DNA from: Bremerella sp. JC817
Lineage (GTDB): Bacteria; Planctomycetota; Planctomycetia; Pirellulales; Pirellulaceae
NCBI RefSeq assembly: GCF_040718835.1
Contig: NZ_JBFEFG010000253.1
Span: forward strand, 124,001-188,000
Reading direction: 5' to 3'
DNA length: 64,000 nucleotides
Below are positions 25,944 through 35,206 of this stretch, one piece after another. Within the stretch, counting starts at the first letter, position 1, and each line of letters opens with the position of its first letter. The position numbers were made by a program, and so were the translations under genes. The notes under the pieces were generated by a model, which was not told where the DNA came from, searched no databases, and saw only the letters and a list, made by a program, of their open reading frames with translations.

Positions 25944-25971
25944 AAAGGTTCCACGCAGAGGTGGAACCTTT
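25944..25971 (-). terminator. intrinsic terminator of the SPOR-like gene
   Basis: Perfect 11-bp stem (25944-25954 with 25961-25971, loop gcagag). On the minus strand the stem runs into a row of six T residues. It starts 37 bases after the SPOR-like gene stop. Confidence 0.85.
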
Positions 25972-26008
25972 CGATGATTTCCGTTCAAGCGGCTTTCGCT
26001 GCCGGCCA

Positions 26009-27130
26009 TTAGCGAACTGGTGGGCGAGCGTAATTCGCCGCGATACTAACACGCGGGACTTCCACAGGAACAGGCTGCACGTCGAACATAATCCCGGCAA
26101 GCGACTTTGGCTTGAAGCCTGGGGTCAGGGTGCTGGTGTTCGCCGTTTCCGAACCTTTGTAGCCGTCCATGATGCGTTTGACCTGAGGATTGATCTCGAT
26201 CTTGCCGTCTCGGCGAGGCGAGCCAACGGTCTCGAAACTACCAACGGTCACAATGCTCTCCGAGCGATCGTGGAAGCAATAGGCTTCGACGCCCTGACCG
26301 CGGAGGGCCGAGGCGAGTGTCTCTGCCTTTTCAGCGGCTTTCGCCAGACGCGTTCCGCTGACGATGTTTTTCTGTTCGATCTCTTGGATCTTCTTCTGAT
26401 CCATTTCGACGGCACCGCGGAAGGTGGCAACGCGAACGGTGTACTTGCCAGGACAGTTGAGCAAGCTGTGCTTCGAGTCTTTGTTCATGGCGATGACCAG
26501 CTCGTCCATGCCTTTAGGACGGAAGTATTCTTCCGGCAGCAGGGGATTGCGGGTCACAAAGGCAGTGCCCATCGGGCCCTTTTCTTTGTTCTCTTCTGAC
26601 TTCATCGCGTTGGTGATCTGGCGGCGGATCGACTTGATGGTGTCGTCTTTGACGCTGTAACCGGTCTTAAACACCTTCGGATGAATGGTCTTCACCTTCG
26701 ACAGAACGCCTTCGAGACCGTTCTGGTCAACCGATTCGTAGTTTCCGACCAGCACCGCATAGCTGGTGTACGAAACGTCGTTCATGTACTTCATCTTCTT
26801 CGGGCCGCCGTAACGGTCGTAGCCCTTGCCGACCACGGTGTCGGTGTAGTCGTACTTTTGATGCCAGACGTAAGCTTCGAGGCCGAAGTCTTTGCGAAGC
26901 TCGAGCACCAGGTCGTTGGCGTCCTTTTCGGCACCGGTACCGGTGAAGCTGGTCGCCATGATCATCCAAGGGCCATTCGCTTCGGTCAGTTCGTACTTCT
27001 TCTCAGTGCTCGCTTCCACACGCTGGAATGGAATCAGGCTGGCCCAAGGAGGCGCGGCCCAGGTTGTCGAAGCAGCAGCGGCAACCAGGGCGATCGCAAG
27101 AGCCTGGCGCAAATTAGTGTGGACAAACAT
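26009..27130 (-). CDS. exported protein with two SPOR-like repeats
   Basis: 373 residues with a signal peptide (LAIALVAAAASTTWA, cleavage after about residue 25). Two segments share the same layout of a beta strand, a helix with many Ala/Leu and a second strand: one beginning GPWMIMATSFTG with ELRKDFGLEAYVWHQ, the other beginning YTVRVATFRGAV with ALRGQGVEAYCFHD and ending VTVGSFETVG. This is the pattern of SPOR (sporulation-related) domains, which bind denuded peptidoglycan. The assignment is by eye. No family is known to me by name. It has its own terminator and is monocistronic. Confidence 0.55.
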   Translation of the reverse strand: MFVHTNLRQALAIALVAAAASTTWAAPPWASLIPFQRVEASTEKKYELTEANGPWMIMATSFTGTGAEKDANDLVLELRKDFGLEAYVWHQKYDYTDTVVGKGYDRYGGPKKMKYMNDVSYTSYAVLVGNYESVDQNGLEGVLSKVKTIHPKVFKTGYSVKDDTIKSIRRQITNAMKSEENKEKGPMGTAFVTRNPLLPEEYFRPKGMDELVIAMNKDSKHSLLNCPGKYTVRVATFRGAVEMDQKKIQEIEQKNIVSGTRLAKAAEKAETLASALRGQGVEAYCFHDRSESIVTVGSFETVGSPRRDGKIEINPQVKRIMDGYKGSETANTSTLTPGFKPKSLAGIMFDVQPVPVEVPRVSIAANYARPPVR

Positions 27131-27379
27131 CCTTGCTTGTTCCCCTCATTTGACAACAATACGTCGGCGCCGGTCCGAGCCTGGACCGGTTTCGTGTCGG
27201 GGAACAGTAGCAAGTCGGTGTCGGTCACGACAAGGCGAATCTTGAGAGAAAACGCCCCGAATTCAGACGATCTCTCCGCTAGACTGCTAGCGGAGTGGTT
27301 TTCATGGCAAGTCGGATCGGTACACCGAATCTAAAATCTGGTCGTTGGACCATCCGTCTCACGCAGATAGCGACTTCGC

Positions 27380-28327
27380 TTAGGCTTCGACCAGTTCCGA
27401 CAAGCCAATCAACTGGCGAGCCTTTTCGACCAGTTCACCGTAGCGTGGTTTCGAGACCTGAGCGTCGACGCCGACTTGCAGGCCCTTCTTCTGATTGTCT
27501 TTGGAAACCAGCGACGAGAAGATCAGGATCGGAATGCGTGCCAGGACTGGGTGCATCCGCAGGTTCTTGGCCAGGCTGAAACCGTCCATGCGTGGCATTT
27601 CGATATCGGTAATCAAAATGCCAACCTTATCGAGGATCGAATCAACTGTTTCGTCTTCGGCGAGTGCTTCCAGGTATTCCCAGGCAGCCTGACCATCGAC
27701 AAAGCCATGGATGTTCGAGAAGCCTGACTCCTGCAGGTGATCTTGAATCATCTCCGAGATCATCCGCGAGTCTTCGGCGAAGACAACAGGAATGTTCGGA
27801 GCGTCGATCCGGTTGACACCGGGCAAGGTTTCGTCGCTGATGCCGGCAACTTCGGTTCCGATCGACTCGAAATCGAGGATCTGGACCAGTTTGCCATCAA
27901 TCAACACTACACTGGTGATCGGGGCGTTCATGCCCAACGTGTTTGGCAGCGGTCGTGTTGCTTTCCAGCTCACGCGATAAATGCGATGGACGCGATTAAC
28001 ACGGAAGGCGAGGGGACGCTGGTTGAATTCCAGCAGCAGCAAACAATCGGTTTCGTGCGAGGCGGCTTCTTCTGCGTCGCCATACAGGAAATGGCCCAGG
28101 TTGATCAGCGAGACCACGTCTTGGCGAATGCGGACGACACCTTCGATCGAAGGGTGACCTTCGGGAAGGCTGGTCACCTTCGTGATGCCCAGAACCTCTT
28201 TCACTTTGGCGACATTCACGCCGAAGGTTTGGCCACCGACTTCAAAGACCAGAATTTCTGCTTCGTTGGTGCCTGCTTCCAGCAGAATGCCGGTATTGAT
28301 TCCGATTTTAGATGCTTGTGATGTCAT
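27380..28327 (-). CDS. CheV-type chemotaxis coupling protein (CheW domain plus receiver)
   Basis: 315 residues from the ATG at 28327 (a GTG at 28345 is in frame). The CheW domain covers roughly 20-165 (EILVFEVGGQTFGVNVAKV, PSIEGVVRIRQDVVSLINL). A receiver domain fills the rest: acidic pocket in VVFAEDSRMI, phosphoacceptor Asp in LITDIEMPRMDGF, conserved Lys in VSKPRY. CheV proteins couple receptors to the CheA kinase and adapt by being phosphorylated. No other chemotaxis gene is nearby, so its partner kinase is encoded elsewhere. Convincing as a family call, function in this organism inferred. Confidence 0.88.
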   Translation of the reverse strand: MTSQASKIGINTGILLEAGTNEAEILVFEVGGQTFGVNVAKVKEVLGITKVTSLPEGHPSIEGVVRIRQDVVSLINLGHFLYGDAEEAASHETDCLLLLEFNQRPLAFRVNRVHRIYRVSWKATRPLPNTLGMNAPITSVVLIDGKLVQILDFESIGTEVAGISDETLPGVNRIDAPNIPVVFAEDSRMISEMIQDHLQESGFSNIHGFVDGQAAWEYLEALAEDETVDSILDKVGILITDIEMPRMDGFSLAKNLRMHPVLARIPILIFSSLVSKDNQKKGLQVGVDAQVSKPRYGELVEKARQLIGLSELVEA

Positions 28328-28464
28328 GATTTCGCTGCTGCCCACTAAGACCGACTTTGGAGAACGTTCGCCGAAAACGGTTGATTCAACGATCTTCTAA
28401 TCGGAAAGCTAGCACACAGATGCTAGCATTTTTGATGGGCAGCGAAATTTGCCAATTGGATCGA

Positions 28465-29745
28465 TTAAACGATCGATCCGAAGATACCGTGCGAAGCGGC
28501 ACGATCGATTTTGACCTGGTAACGCTGGCCAATTTCGACCTTCGATCGGTCCACAAAGGTCTGAGCGTACCGGCAAGACGTTCCGGTTGCCAAAAGCGGA
28601 TTGTCACGATCTTCCGCTTCAATCAGCACGTCCAGCGTATCCCCGACAAGGCTCTGGTAATAAGCCTCGCGGGTGCGGTCTTCCACAGCGGCAAGTCGGG
28701 CACGACGGTCCGACTTCACGTCGCCAGGGACCTGGTCGATCATCTCGGCGGCCGGGGTTCCCTTGCGGGGGCTGAAAGGGAAGATATGAATCTTCGAGAA
28801 TCCGACCGTTTCCGAAACTGCGCAGGTCTCGAGGAACTCTTCTTCGGTCTCGCCAGGGAAACCGACGATGATATCGGTCGAAATTGAAGGCTTGTCGAGC
28901 GAATCTTGCAGCAACTTGCAGCGATCAACAAAACGCTGACTGCCCCAGCGGCGACGCATCCGCCGCAGCACCGAGTCCGATCCGCTTTGCATCGAGATAT
29001 GCAGGTGCGGACAGATCTTGTCGGGGTACTGAGCCATCACTTCGATTAGCTCTTTGGTGACTTCGGTGGCCTCGATGCTGGACAATCGGATTCGGAAGTC
29101 CGCGTCGATTTGCGAAAGCTGGGCCATCAACTGGGCCAGGCGAACCCAATCGGTTTTCGGCTTCCCTTTGTTCAGGTCGACCCCGTAGTGTCCCAGATGG
29201 ATACCGGTCAGCACGATCTCGCGGAATCCGTTCTCGGCCAGACGTCGGACTTCGTCGACAATCTCTGTCGAAGGACGGCTGTACATCTCGGGGCGGACGT
29301 AAGGGATGATGCAAAAACTGCAGCGAAGAAGGCAACCATCTTGCACCTTCACGTACGCACGGTGCCGATCGCCAAAGCGAGAAATGCCATCCGGGATGTC
29401 GATCACACCCATGCGGCCCAGAAGGTCTGGGATCTCGCGTTTGTCAGTGACGACTTCGGAAACGTTGGGGAGCTGTTTCAGCTCTTCCGGGGCCCGGGTC
29501 GCATAGCAGCCCATCACCACGATCCGCGAGTTTGGGTTGTCCCGAGCCAGGCGACGAATGGCCTGGCGGCTCTTGGAATCCCCCTCGTTGGTGACCGTGC
29601 AGGTATTCACCACGCACACATCGGCCGATTCCGCATCTACCGCGTCTCGGTAGCCACCGCGTACCAATCCCTCGCGAACGAGTTCGGTTTCGTATTGGTT
29701 GACCTTGCACCCTAGCGTCAGGGTCTTCAGCTTGAGATCGCTCAT
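28465..29745 (-). CDS. mtaB: tRNA threonylcarbamoyladenosine methylthiotransferase (MtaB-like)
   Basis: 426 residues. The N-terminal UPF0004 domain begins TLTLGCKVNQYETE, the signature that separates MtaB from MiaB and RimO, with further cluster Cys in VNTCTVTNEGDSKSR and VMGCYA. The radical SAM core has GCLLRCSFCIIP (CxxxCxxC). A C-terminal TRAM-like domain of about 60 residues closes the protein. It converts t6A to ms2t6A at tRNA position 37 using two [4Fe-4S] clusters and SAM. Cytoplasmic, standalone gene. Confidence 0.9.
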   Translation of the reverse strand: MSDLKLKTLTLGCKVNQYETELVREGLVRGGYRDAVDAESADVCVVNTCTVTNEGDSKSRQAIRRLARDNPNSRIVVMGCYATRAPEELKQLPNVSEVVTDKREIPDLLGRMGVIDIPDGISRFGDRHRAYVKVQDGCLLRCSFCIIPYVRPEMYSRPSTEIVDEVRRLAENGFREIVLTGIHLGHYGVDLNKGKPKTDWVRLAQLMAQLSQIDADFRIRLSSIEATEVTKELIEVMAQYPDKICPHLHISMQSGSDSVLRRMRRRWGSQRFVDRCKLLQDSLDKPSISTDIIVGFPGETEEEFLETCAVSETVGFSKIHIFPFSPRKGTPAAEMIDQVPGDVKSDRRARLAAVEDRTREAYYQSLVGDTLDVLIEAEDRDNPLLATGTSCRYAQTFVDRSKVEIGQRYQVKIDRAASHGIFGSIV

Positions 29746-29811
29746 CGGCAGACAGATCTGGGACGTGGCAACGCCCCATGAAAGACGGAGATTACAGGGG
29801 AATCCCCGATT

Positions 29812-30171
29812 TTAGCACTCCGGCTCGATCGTGGAAGACATCGAACCCCGACAACGGGCAATCAGTTCGTCCTTGCCATAGGCATGGATCTGGTCCCGTT
29901 TCAGCTCGGCGTGCTCTTTGGTGGTCGTCAGACAGATCGCTTTTCCATCAGCATCGACCGTTTTGGCGATCTCGAACCCCTTTTCAACCGGGTGGCCGAA
30001 CAGTTCGTGCATCATAAGGATGACGTATTCGTAGGTGTGGTCGTCGTCGTTCCACAGCACCACATGGTACCGCGGTTGACGCTTCGGTTTTGGCTTCTTC
30101 TTCGGCTTCGACTTCGTTCTGACGATAGTCTCTTCCTGAGGTTCAGCTACGGACGTATTGGAGTCACCCAC
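29812..30171 (-). CDS. ClpS-like ATP-dependent protease adaptor
   Basis: 119 residues from the GTG at 30171. The frame is open to 30339, but the upstream part is low in coding character and overlaps the promoter of the divergent dipeptidase. An acidic linker and a Lys/Pro-rich stretch (KPKKKPKPKRQPR) precede the ClpS core YHVVLWNDDDHTYEYVI, MHELFGH, GKAICLTTTKEHAELKRDQI. In the family this fold hands N-degron substrates to ClpA/ClpC. The Asn-Asp-Asp of the binding pocket is kept, but the usual NDDxTPxxFV becomes NDDDHTYEYV and the Met gate is not apparent, so specificity may differ. Confidence 0.8.
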   Translation of the reverse strand: MGDSNTSVAEPQEETIVRTKSKPKKKPKPKRQPRYHVVLWNDDDHTYEYVILMMHELFGHPVEKGFEIAKTVDADGKAICLTTTKEHAELKRDQIHAYGKDELIARCRGSMSSTIEPEC

Positions 30172-30356
30172 GGGCAAAATCTCAAAAATCAACGGGAAAA
30201 GGGCCCAATAAGAAACCTCGAATTGATCGCGGGGGGCCCCTGTGCAATGTCCATTTCCTGCGAGTCGTATTATATTGTACGGCTTTGCGGGTCGGAAGTT
30301 AATTTCGGCGTTTCCCGACGCAAAGCCGGTCTCGCTCACGTTCGATTGGATAAGAC

Positions 30357-31727
30357 ATGCCGGATCTGAAAACTTTTCTGGAAGAGAACCGCGAAGCCTT
30401 CGTCGAGTCGCTGAAAGAGCTGCTCCGAATTCCCAGTGTTAGCACCGACAGTCGGCATAAAGGTGACGTGAAGGCCGCTGCCGAGTGGGTGGCAGATCGC
30501 TTCCGAGAACTTAACTTCGAGACGCAAGTGATTCCCACCGAGGGACATCCGATCGTCTTCGCACAAAGCCCACCAGTTCCCGGCAAACCAGTAGCCCTGG
30601 TTTATGGACACTATGACGTCCAGCCTCCAGAACCACTTGAGCTGTGGACGACCCCCCCGTTTGAACCCACGGTCCGTGACGGCAACATCGTCGCCCGAGG
30701 GGCCACCGACGATAAAGGCCAGATGCTGACTCATGTTTTGGGAGCGATGGCCTGGATGAAATCGGTCGGCGAGCTGCCGATCCAGGTTAAGTTCCTTATC
30801 GAAGGGGAAGAGGAAATCGGTAGTGCCAGCCTCGGTCCATTCATCGAGCAAAACAAAGAGCTGCTGGCCAACGATGTGGTCGTGATCAGCGACTGTAGCC
30901 AATTCGGCCCAGGCCAGCCTGCGATTACCTACGGGCTGAAGGGGATCGCTTACTTTGAATTGAAGCTGACCGGTCCGAACCGTGACCTGCACAGCGGAAC
31001 GTTCGGCGGCAGTGTGCGTAACCCAGCCAATACGCTCTGCACTATGCTGGGCTCGCTGGTCGACGAACATGGTTGGATTCATATCCCTGGCTTCTACGAC
31101 GACGTGAAGCCGCTGACCGGGGACGAACGCGAGAACTTCGCGGAACTGCCATTCGATGAAGAGAGCTTTAAGAAGCAACTCGGTATCGACGCGGTCCATG
31201 GCGAAGAAGGTTACACGACGCTCGAACGCCGTTGGGCTCGTCCAACCCTCGATATCAATGGCCTGACCAGTGGTTACCAGGGGGAAGGCGCCAAGACCGT
31301 TCTGCCGGGCGTCGCTTCGGCCAAGTTCAGTTGCCGCCTGGTTCCGGATCAGTGCCCTGACAAGATCGCAGCTGCTCTGCGTGAACATCTCACCAAGATC
31401 TGCCCTCCAGGTATGAAGATGGAGTTGACGGCACATCATGGTTCGCCTGGTTTTGTGGTATCGACCGATAGCCCCTACATCCAGGCTGCGAAGGATGCCA
31501 TCGAACAGGGCTTCGGCAATGCTCCTGTCTTGATTCGTGAAGGTGGATCGATTCCGATCGTTGCCAACTTTGCCGAACAATTGAAGTCGGACGTATTGCT
31601 GCTGGGCTGGGGCCTGGATGACGATAACACCCACAGCCCGAACGAAAAATTCAACCTCGGCGACTTTCAGCGTGGCATCGAAGCCAGCGCTCTGCTCTGG
31701 GCGGAAATCGCAAAAATCACCAAGTAG
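30357..31727 (+). CDS. M20 family dipeptidase (cytosolic, CNDP/PepV-like)
   Basis: 456 residues without signal peptide. The metal and catalytic residues are in order: YGHYDVQP (His ligand and catalytic-side Asp), GATDDKGQ (bridging Asp), IEGEEEIGS (general-base Glu and ligand), ISDC (Asp ligand) and the dimerisation-domain motif RDLHSGTFGG that contacts the C-terminal carboxylate of substrates. A C-terminal His ligand lies beyond residue 420. The family cleaves a broad range of dipeptides with two metal ions. It shares the 186-base region before it with the divergent ClpS-like gene. SerRS follows 24 bases later. Confidence 0.9.
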   Translation: MPDLKTFLEENREAFVESLKELLRIPSVSTDSRHKGDVKAAAEWVADRFRELNFETQVIPTEGHPIVFAQSPPVPGKPVALVYGHYDVQPPEPLELWTTPPFEPTVRDGNIVARGATDDKGQMLTHVLGAMAWMKSVGELPIQVKFLIEGEEEIGSASLGPFIEQNKELLANDVVVISDCSQFGPGQPAITYGLKGIAYFELKLTGPNRDLHSGTFGGSVRNPANTLCTMLGSLVDEHGWIHIPGFYDDVKPLTGDERENFAELPFDEESFKKQLGIDAVHGEEGYTTLERRWARPTLDINGLTSGYQGEGAKTVLPGVASAKFSCRLVPDQCPDKIAAALREHLTKICPPGMKMELTAHHGSPGFVVSTDSPYIQAAKDAIEQGFGNAPVLIREGGSIPIVANFAEQLKSDVLLLGWGLDDDNTHSPNEKFNLGDFQRGIEASALLWAEIAKITK

Positions 31728-31751
31728 GATTCAACCAAAAAGACCTCACCC

Positions 31752-33032
31752 ATGCTCGACCGGAAGTTTGTTGTCGAAAACGTCGAACTCGTAAAGAAGA
31801 ACTGCGTCAATCGTGGCGTTCAGGCAGACGTCGACCAAGTCGTCTCGCTGGAAACGTCACGTAAGGCCAAGCTGCAGGAAGCAGAAGAGTTCAATCGCCA
31901 GGCCAACGAGATCAACAAGTCGATCGGCAAGGCCTCAGCCGAAGATCGTCCGAAGATCGTGGCCGAAGGCAAACGCCTGCGAGAATTGAAAGACGCGGCT
32001 TCGACCGAAGTCGATTCGCTCGAAGCTCAGATCGTCGACATCCTGCGGATCATTCCGAACCTGACACATCCCGACGCTCCGATCGGGGAAGATGATAAAG
32101 CGAACCTCGAACTGCGCCGCGGTGCGACTGAAGCCCGTAAGTTCGACTTCCCGGTCCTCGACCACGTCGAACTGGGCGAAAAGCTTGACCTGATCGACTT
32201 CGAGGCAGGGGCTCAGGTCGCTGGTGCAGGGTTCTATTACTTGAAGAACGAAGCCGTTCTGCTGGAGCTCGCGCTGCAGCAATATGTGCTCAGCTTGTTG
32301 ATGAAGGAAGGCTTTGTCCCGACGATCACGCCCGACATGGCTCGCACCGAGATTCTGCACGGGGTCGGCTTCATTCCGCGTGGTCCTGAAACGCAGATCT
32401 ACAGCATCGAGAACACCGATTTGAATCTGGTCGCAACGGCTGAAATCACCTTGGGCGGCATGTATGCCGGTAAGGTCTTGGAAGCCGAGCAGCTGCCGCA
32501 GCTGTTCTGTGGGATCAGTCACTGCTACCGCACCGAAGCAGGGGCAGCCGGCCGTGCTTCGCGTGGTCTTTATCGCGTGCATCAGTTCACGAAGGTCGAG
32601 ATGTTCGCGTTCACGCTGCCAGAAGACAGCGAAGCGACGCTCAACAAGTTCTGCGAACTGGAATGTAAGATTTTCGATGGCTTGAAGATCCCTTATCGCG
32701 TGGTCGATACGGCCACCGGCGATCTGGGCGGACCAGCTTACCGCAAGTTCGACCTGGAAGCCTGGATGCCTGGACGTGGCGAAGCAGGCGAATGGGGCGA
32801 AGTGACCAGCACGTCGAACTGCACCGACTATCAGGCTCGTCGACTCAACATTCGCTACAAGGTCAAGGGAGAGAAGGGAACGCACTTCGCGCACACCCTC
32901 AACGGAACCGCGATCGCCTTGAGCCGTGGTTTGATCGCCGTACTGGAAAACTATCAGCAGGCCGACGGGACGATCGAAGTGCCAGAAGTGCTGCGACCAT
33001 TCATGGGCATCGACAAGATCGGTCCGCGTTAA
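31752..33032 (+). CDS. serS: seryl-tRNA synthetase
   Basis: 426 residues, the length of bacterial SerRS. The N-terminal coiled-coil arm that holds the long variable arm of tRNA-Ser spans about residues 25-105 (Glu/Lys/Ala-rich). The class II core follows: motif 2 CYRTEAGAAGRASRGLYRVHQF, here shifted from the usual FRxExG pattern but intact, TSTSNCTDYQARR and motif 3 in NGTAIALSRGLIAVLEN. It charges tRNA-Ser with serine using ATP. It lies between the dipeptidase and a small membrane protein on the same strand with gaps under 30 bases, so the three may be cotranscribed. Confidence 0.95.
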   Translation: MLDRKFVVENVELVKKNCVNRGVQADVDQVVSLETSRKAKLQEAEEFNRQANEINKSIGKASAEDRPKIVAEGKRLRELKDAASTEVDSLEAQIVDILRIIPNLTHPDAPIGEDDKANLELRRGATEARKFDFPVLDHVELGEKLDLIDFEAGAQVAGAGFYYLKNEAVLLELALQQYVLSLLMKEGFVPTITPDMARTEILHGVGFIPRGPETQIYSIENTDLNLVATAEITLGGMYAGKVLEAEQLPQLFCGISHCYRTEAGAAGRASRGLYRVHQFTKVEMFAFTLPEDSEATLNKFCELECKIFDGLKIPYRVVDTATGDLGGPAYRKFDLEAWMPGRGEAGEWGEVTSTSNCTDYQARRLNIRYKVKGEKGTHFAHTLNGTAIALSRGLIAVLENYQQADGTIEVPEVLRPFMGIDKIGPR

Positions 33033-33060
33033 TCGTCATCGCATCAGGGAGGCAAGAATC

Positions 33061-33645
33061 TTGGCATCACCCAAGCTAGAACTGCCTCCCTGGTGGGCAT
33101 GGCCGCTGATCGTACTGATGTTTCCAGTCGCGGTCGTCGTGATGATGGCTCTGCTGATCGCGATCATGGTCGTTGGCCCGATCATCATGTTCTATTCGCT
33201 GCTGAATTTTCCTGCCCATCGCCGGGCGAGGCAGCGACTGCGAGAAGAAGACGAATCCCTGAGGCTTTCGCTAACGGCTCAGGGACGATACATCTCGCCT
33301 GGTAAGCTTCCAGAGTTACAGCAGGTCTCGCGCGGGACGTTTCTTGTCGAGAGTCGTTCGCCCAAAGAATGGGGACGCATATGGTGGACTGCGGACGATC
33401 TCTCTCAGCAACCACCACTCGACTCGATGCGTGAAGTTCCCGTGAACTCTTCCGCCTGGAATTCATCGGAGCTGGAACAGTTTGCTCGGCAGTGCCAGGA
33501 AACGCAACTCGATCCCGCCGAGGGAAAGGGCTATCTGGTGGAAGGTAAACCGCAAGAGGTCCTACGCCAATTTCCTGAAACACCGGCCTACTTGCTCGCC
33601 AAATGGTTTCCCGAGGAATACCAGATCTACCCGATGGTCGACTAG
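33061..33645 (+). CDS. hypothetical membrane-anchored protein
   Basis: 194 residues, TTG start preceded by a strong GGGAGG. Two adjacent membrane helices occupy about residues 10-50 (WWAWPLIVLMFPVAVVVMM and IMVVGPIIMFYSLL), giving a hairpin anchor. The remaining 140 residues are soluble and contain a segment WGRIWWTADDLSQQPP and C-terminal AYLLAKWFPEEYQIYP. No domain is recognised. It is 28 bases downstream of SerRS and its TAG overlaps the TAG of GlmM-like gene in CTAG. Confidence 0.6.
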   Translation: MASPKLELPPWWAWPLIVLMFPVAVVVMMALLIAIMVVGPIIMFYSLLNFPAHRRARQRLREEDESLRLSLTAQGRYISPGKLPELQQVSRGTFLVESRSPKEWGRIWWTADDLSQQPPLDSMREVPVNSSAWNSSELEQFARQCQETQLDPAEGKGYLVEGKPQEVLRQFPETPAYLLAKWFPEEYQIYPMVD

Positions 33646-34988
33646 ATCCCGCGGAGTGTGCGAGCGGCGCTGATGCACATGTTTTCGCTCTCTTCCAGCG
33701 ACTTCGATTCAGCGATCACGCGAATGATTGGCTCGGTGTTGCTGGCTCGAGCGATCAGCCAACGATCTTTCCAGGTAAAGCGAAGACCATCCCCTTCATC
33801 CAACTGAGCATCGCCGTATTGATGCTTCAGGCGATCGAAGCCTGCCGGAAGTTCTTCCGGGTTCAGCTCGACCTTGTGCTTGACGATTTCGTAGCGGGGG
33901 AGGGCGTCGGCCAGCTTGCTGATCGTCTTCTTCTTTTTGGTCATCAGTTCCAGGATGTTAGCCATCCCGACGAAGCTGTCGCGAATGTAGCCCACCAGCG
34001 GATCGATCGGACCACCATTCCCCTCGCCGCCGAAGACGGCATCGCGGAGCATCATTTCCTGGGTCACGTTCGCTTCGCCGACGGCGCTGCGGTAGATCGG
34101 GCACTTGAAGTTCGCCGCGATTTCTTCGTTCATGCGGCTGGTCGCGCCATTGATGACGACGGCACCTTTTCGCTGCGAAAGAACATTCTGCAAGCAAAGT
34201 GCCACGGTGTACTCTTCACCAATGTAACGACCTGTTTCGTCGATCACCGCCAGGCGGTCGGCATCGGGATCTTGGCAGAAGGCAACATCATATTTCCCTT
34301 CGCGAACGTCTTCAGCCACCGTTCGCAAGTTGGCTTCCGTCGGCTCTGGAGAATGAATGAACTCGCCGTTAGGCTCTCCGCCGCGTACTTCGACTTCGCA
34401 GCCCAGCTCTTCCAGCAACTTCTTGCCGACGATACTGCCGGAGCCGCCATTCGAGTCGAGCAGGACTTTGTAGCTCTTCTTCTGGATCGGACCGGCCGAG
34501 ATCGTGGCCAGGACCTTCTTGATATGCTCGTTGACGGTTTCTTCGCAGCGGGTAGTGACGCCGATCTCGTTCCACGGAGCCCAGGTAATGGGCTGGTTGA
34601 GATAGGCGGCTTTGACCTGGGCACCCCGTTCGGCCGAGATCACCCGACCATCGGCTCCCATCAGCTTCAATCCGTTGTATTCGGGGGGATTGTGACTGGC
34701 AGAAATCTGGATGGCACCGGTGCAGCGGTATTGCCGCGTCAGAACACCCACGGTTGGGGTGGCCGCCACGCCAGCGTCCAGCACGTCACGACCAAGCAGA
34801 TTGATCGTTCCCTGGATAATTTGACCAATGGCATGGCCACTAGGTCTTCCGTCGCGGGCCAGCAGAATACTCCCGTCGGGAAGCTGCTCGACAAAGGCGG
34901 CGACGTAACGGCTGATCGTCTCCGGAGAGAGGCTCAGCCCTAAAATTCCTCGCAATCCGGAAACACTGATGATCGGTTGTTGGGTCAT
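33642..34988 (-). CDS. phosphoglucosamine/phosphomannomutase-type phosphohexomutase (GlmM/ManB-like)
   Basis: 448 residues, the usual GlmM length. The four hallmarks of the alpha-D-phosphohexomutase family are seen: N-terminal SVSGLRGILG, active-site Ser in ISASHNPPEYNG, Mg loop DPDADRLA and sugar-ring loop, and the phosphate-binding ASNTEPIIRV. The last differs from the common RPSGTEP in having Ala and Asn. The enzyme interconverts hexose 1- and 6-phosphates; GlcN-P, for UDP-GlcNAc synthesis, is most likely. It diverges from a second, larger phosphohexomutase gene with 218 bases between them. Confidence 0.85.
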   Translation of the reverse strand: MTQQPIISVSGLRGILGLSLSPETISRYVAAFVEQLPDGSILLARDGRPSGHAIGQIIQGTINLLGRDVLDAGVAATPTVGVLTRQYRCTGAIQISASHNPPEYNGLKLMGADGRVISAERGAQVKAAYLNQPITWAPWNEIGVTTRCEETVNEHIKKVLATISAGPIQKKSYKVLLDSNGGSGSIVGKKLLEELGCEVEVRGGEPNGEFIHSPEPTEANLRTVAEDVREGKYDVAFCQDPDADRLAVIDETGRYIGEEYTVALCLQNVLSQRKGAVVINGATSRMNEEIAANFKCPIYRSAVGEANVTQEMMLRDAVFGGEGNGGPIDPLVGYIRDSFVGMANILELMTKKKKTISKLADALPRYEIVKHKVELNPEELPAGFDRLKHQYGDAQLDEGDGLRFTWKDRWLIARASNTEPIIRVIAESKSLEESENMCISAARTLRGI

Positions 34989-35206
34989 GCCTGAGCGATG
35001 GTTCGATTGTGGAGGTTGCTAATGCCAGCGGCGTACGATCACGTCCCACTACTATAAAACAAAAACCGCGCCGTTGGCGTGATCGATTCGATCGGCATTT
35101 CATGAAAGTGAAGAATTCCCCCTGGGGCAGTTCGCCCAATTGATGATTGTGAGGGGGTTGCCTTAAAATCGGGTGATTCCGAAAGACTTTGTAATGGGGA
35201 CAACCT

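Noticed and set aside
25840..26100. Longer RdgB start at 26100
   Set aside because: The extension crosses the terminator of the upstream gene and does not resemble the family.
30172..30339. Longer ClpS-like start at 30339
   Set aside because: Upstream codons are in a promoter-like region for the divergent dipeptidase and have no ClpS similarity.
33603..34943. Plus-strand frame of about 446 codons across the GlmM-like gene
   Set aside because: Mirror of a strong phosphohexomutase gene; no motif.
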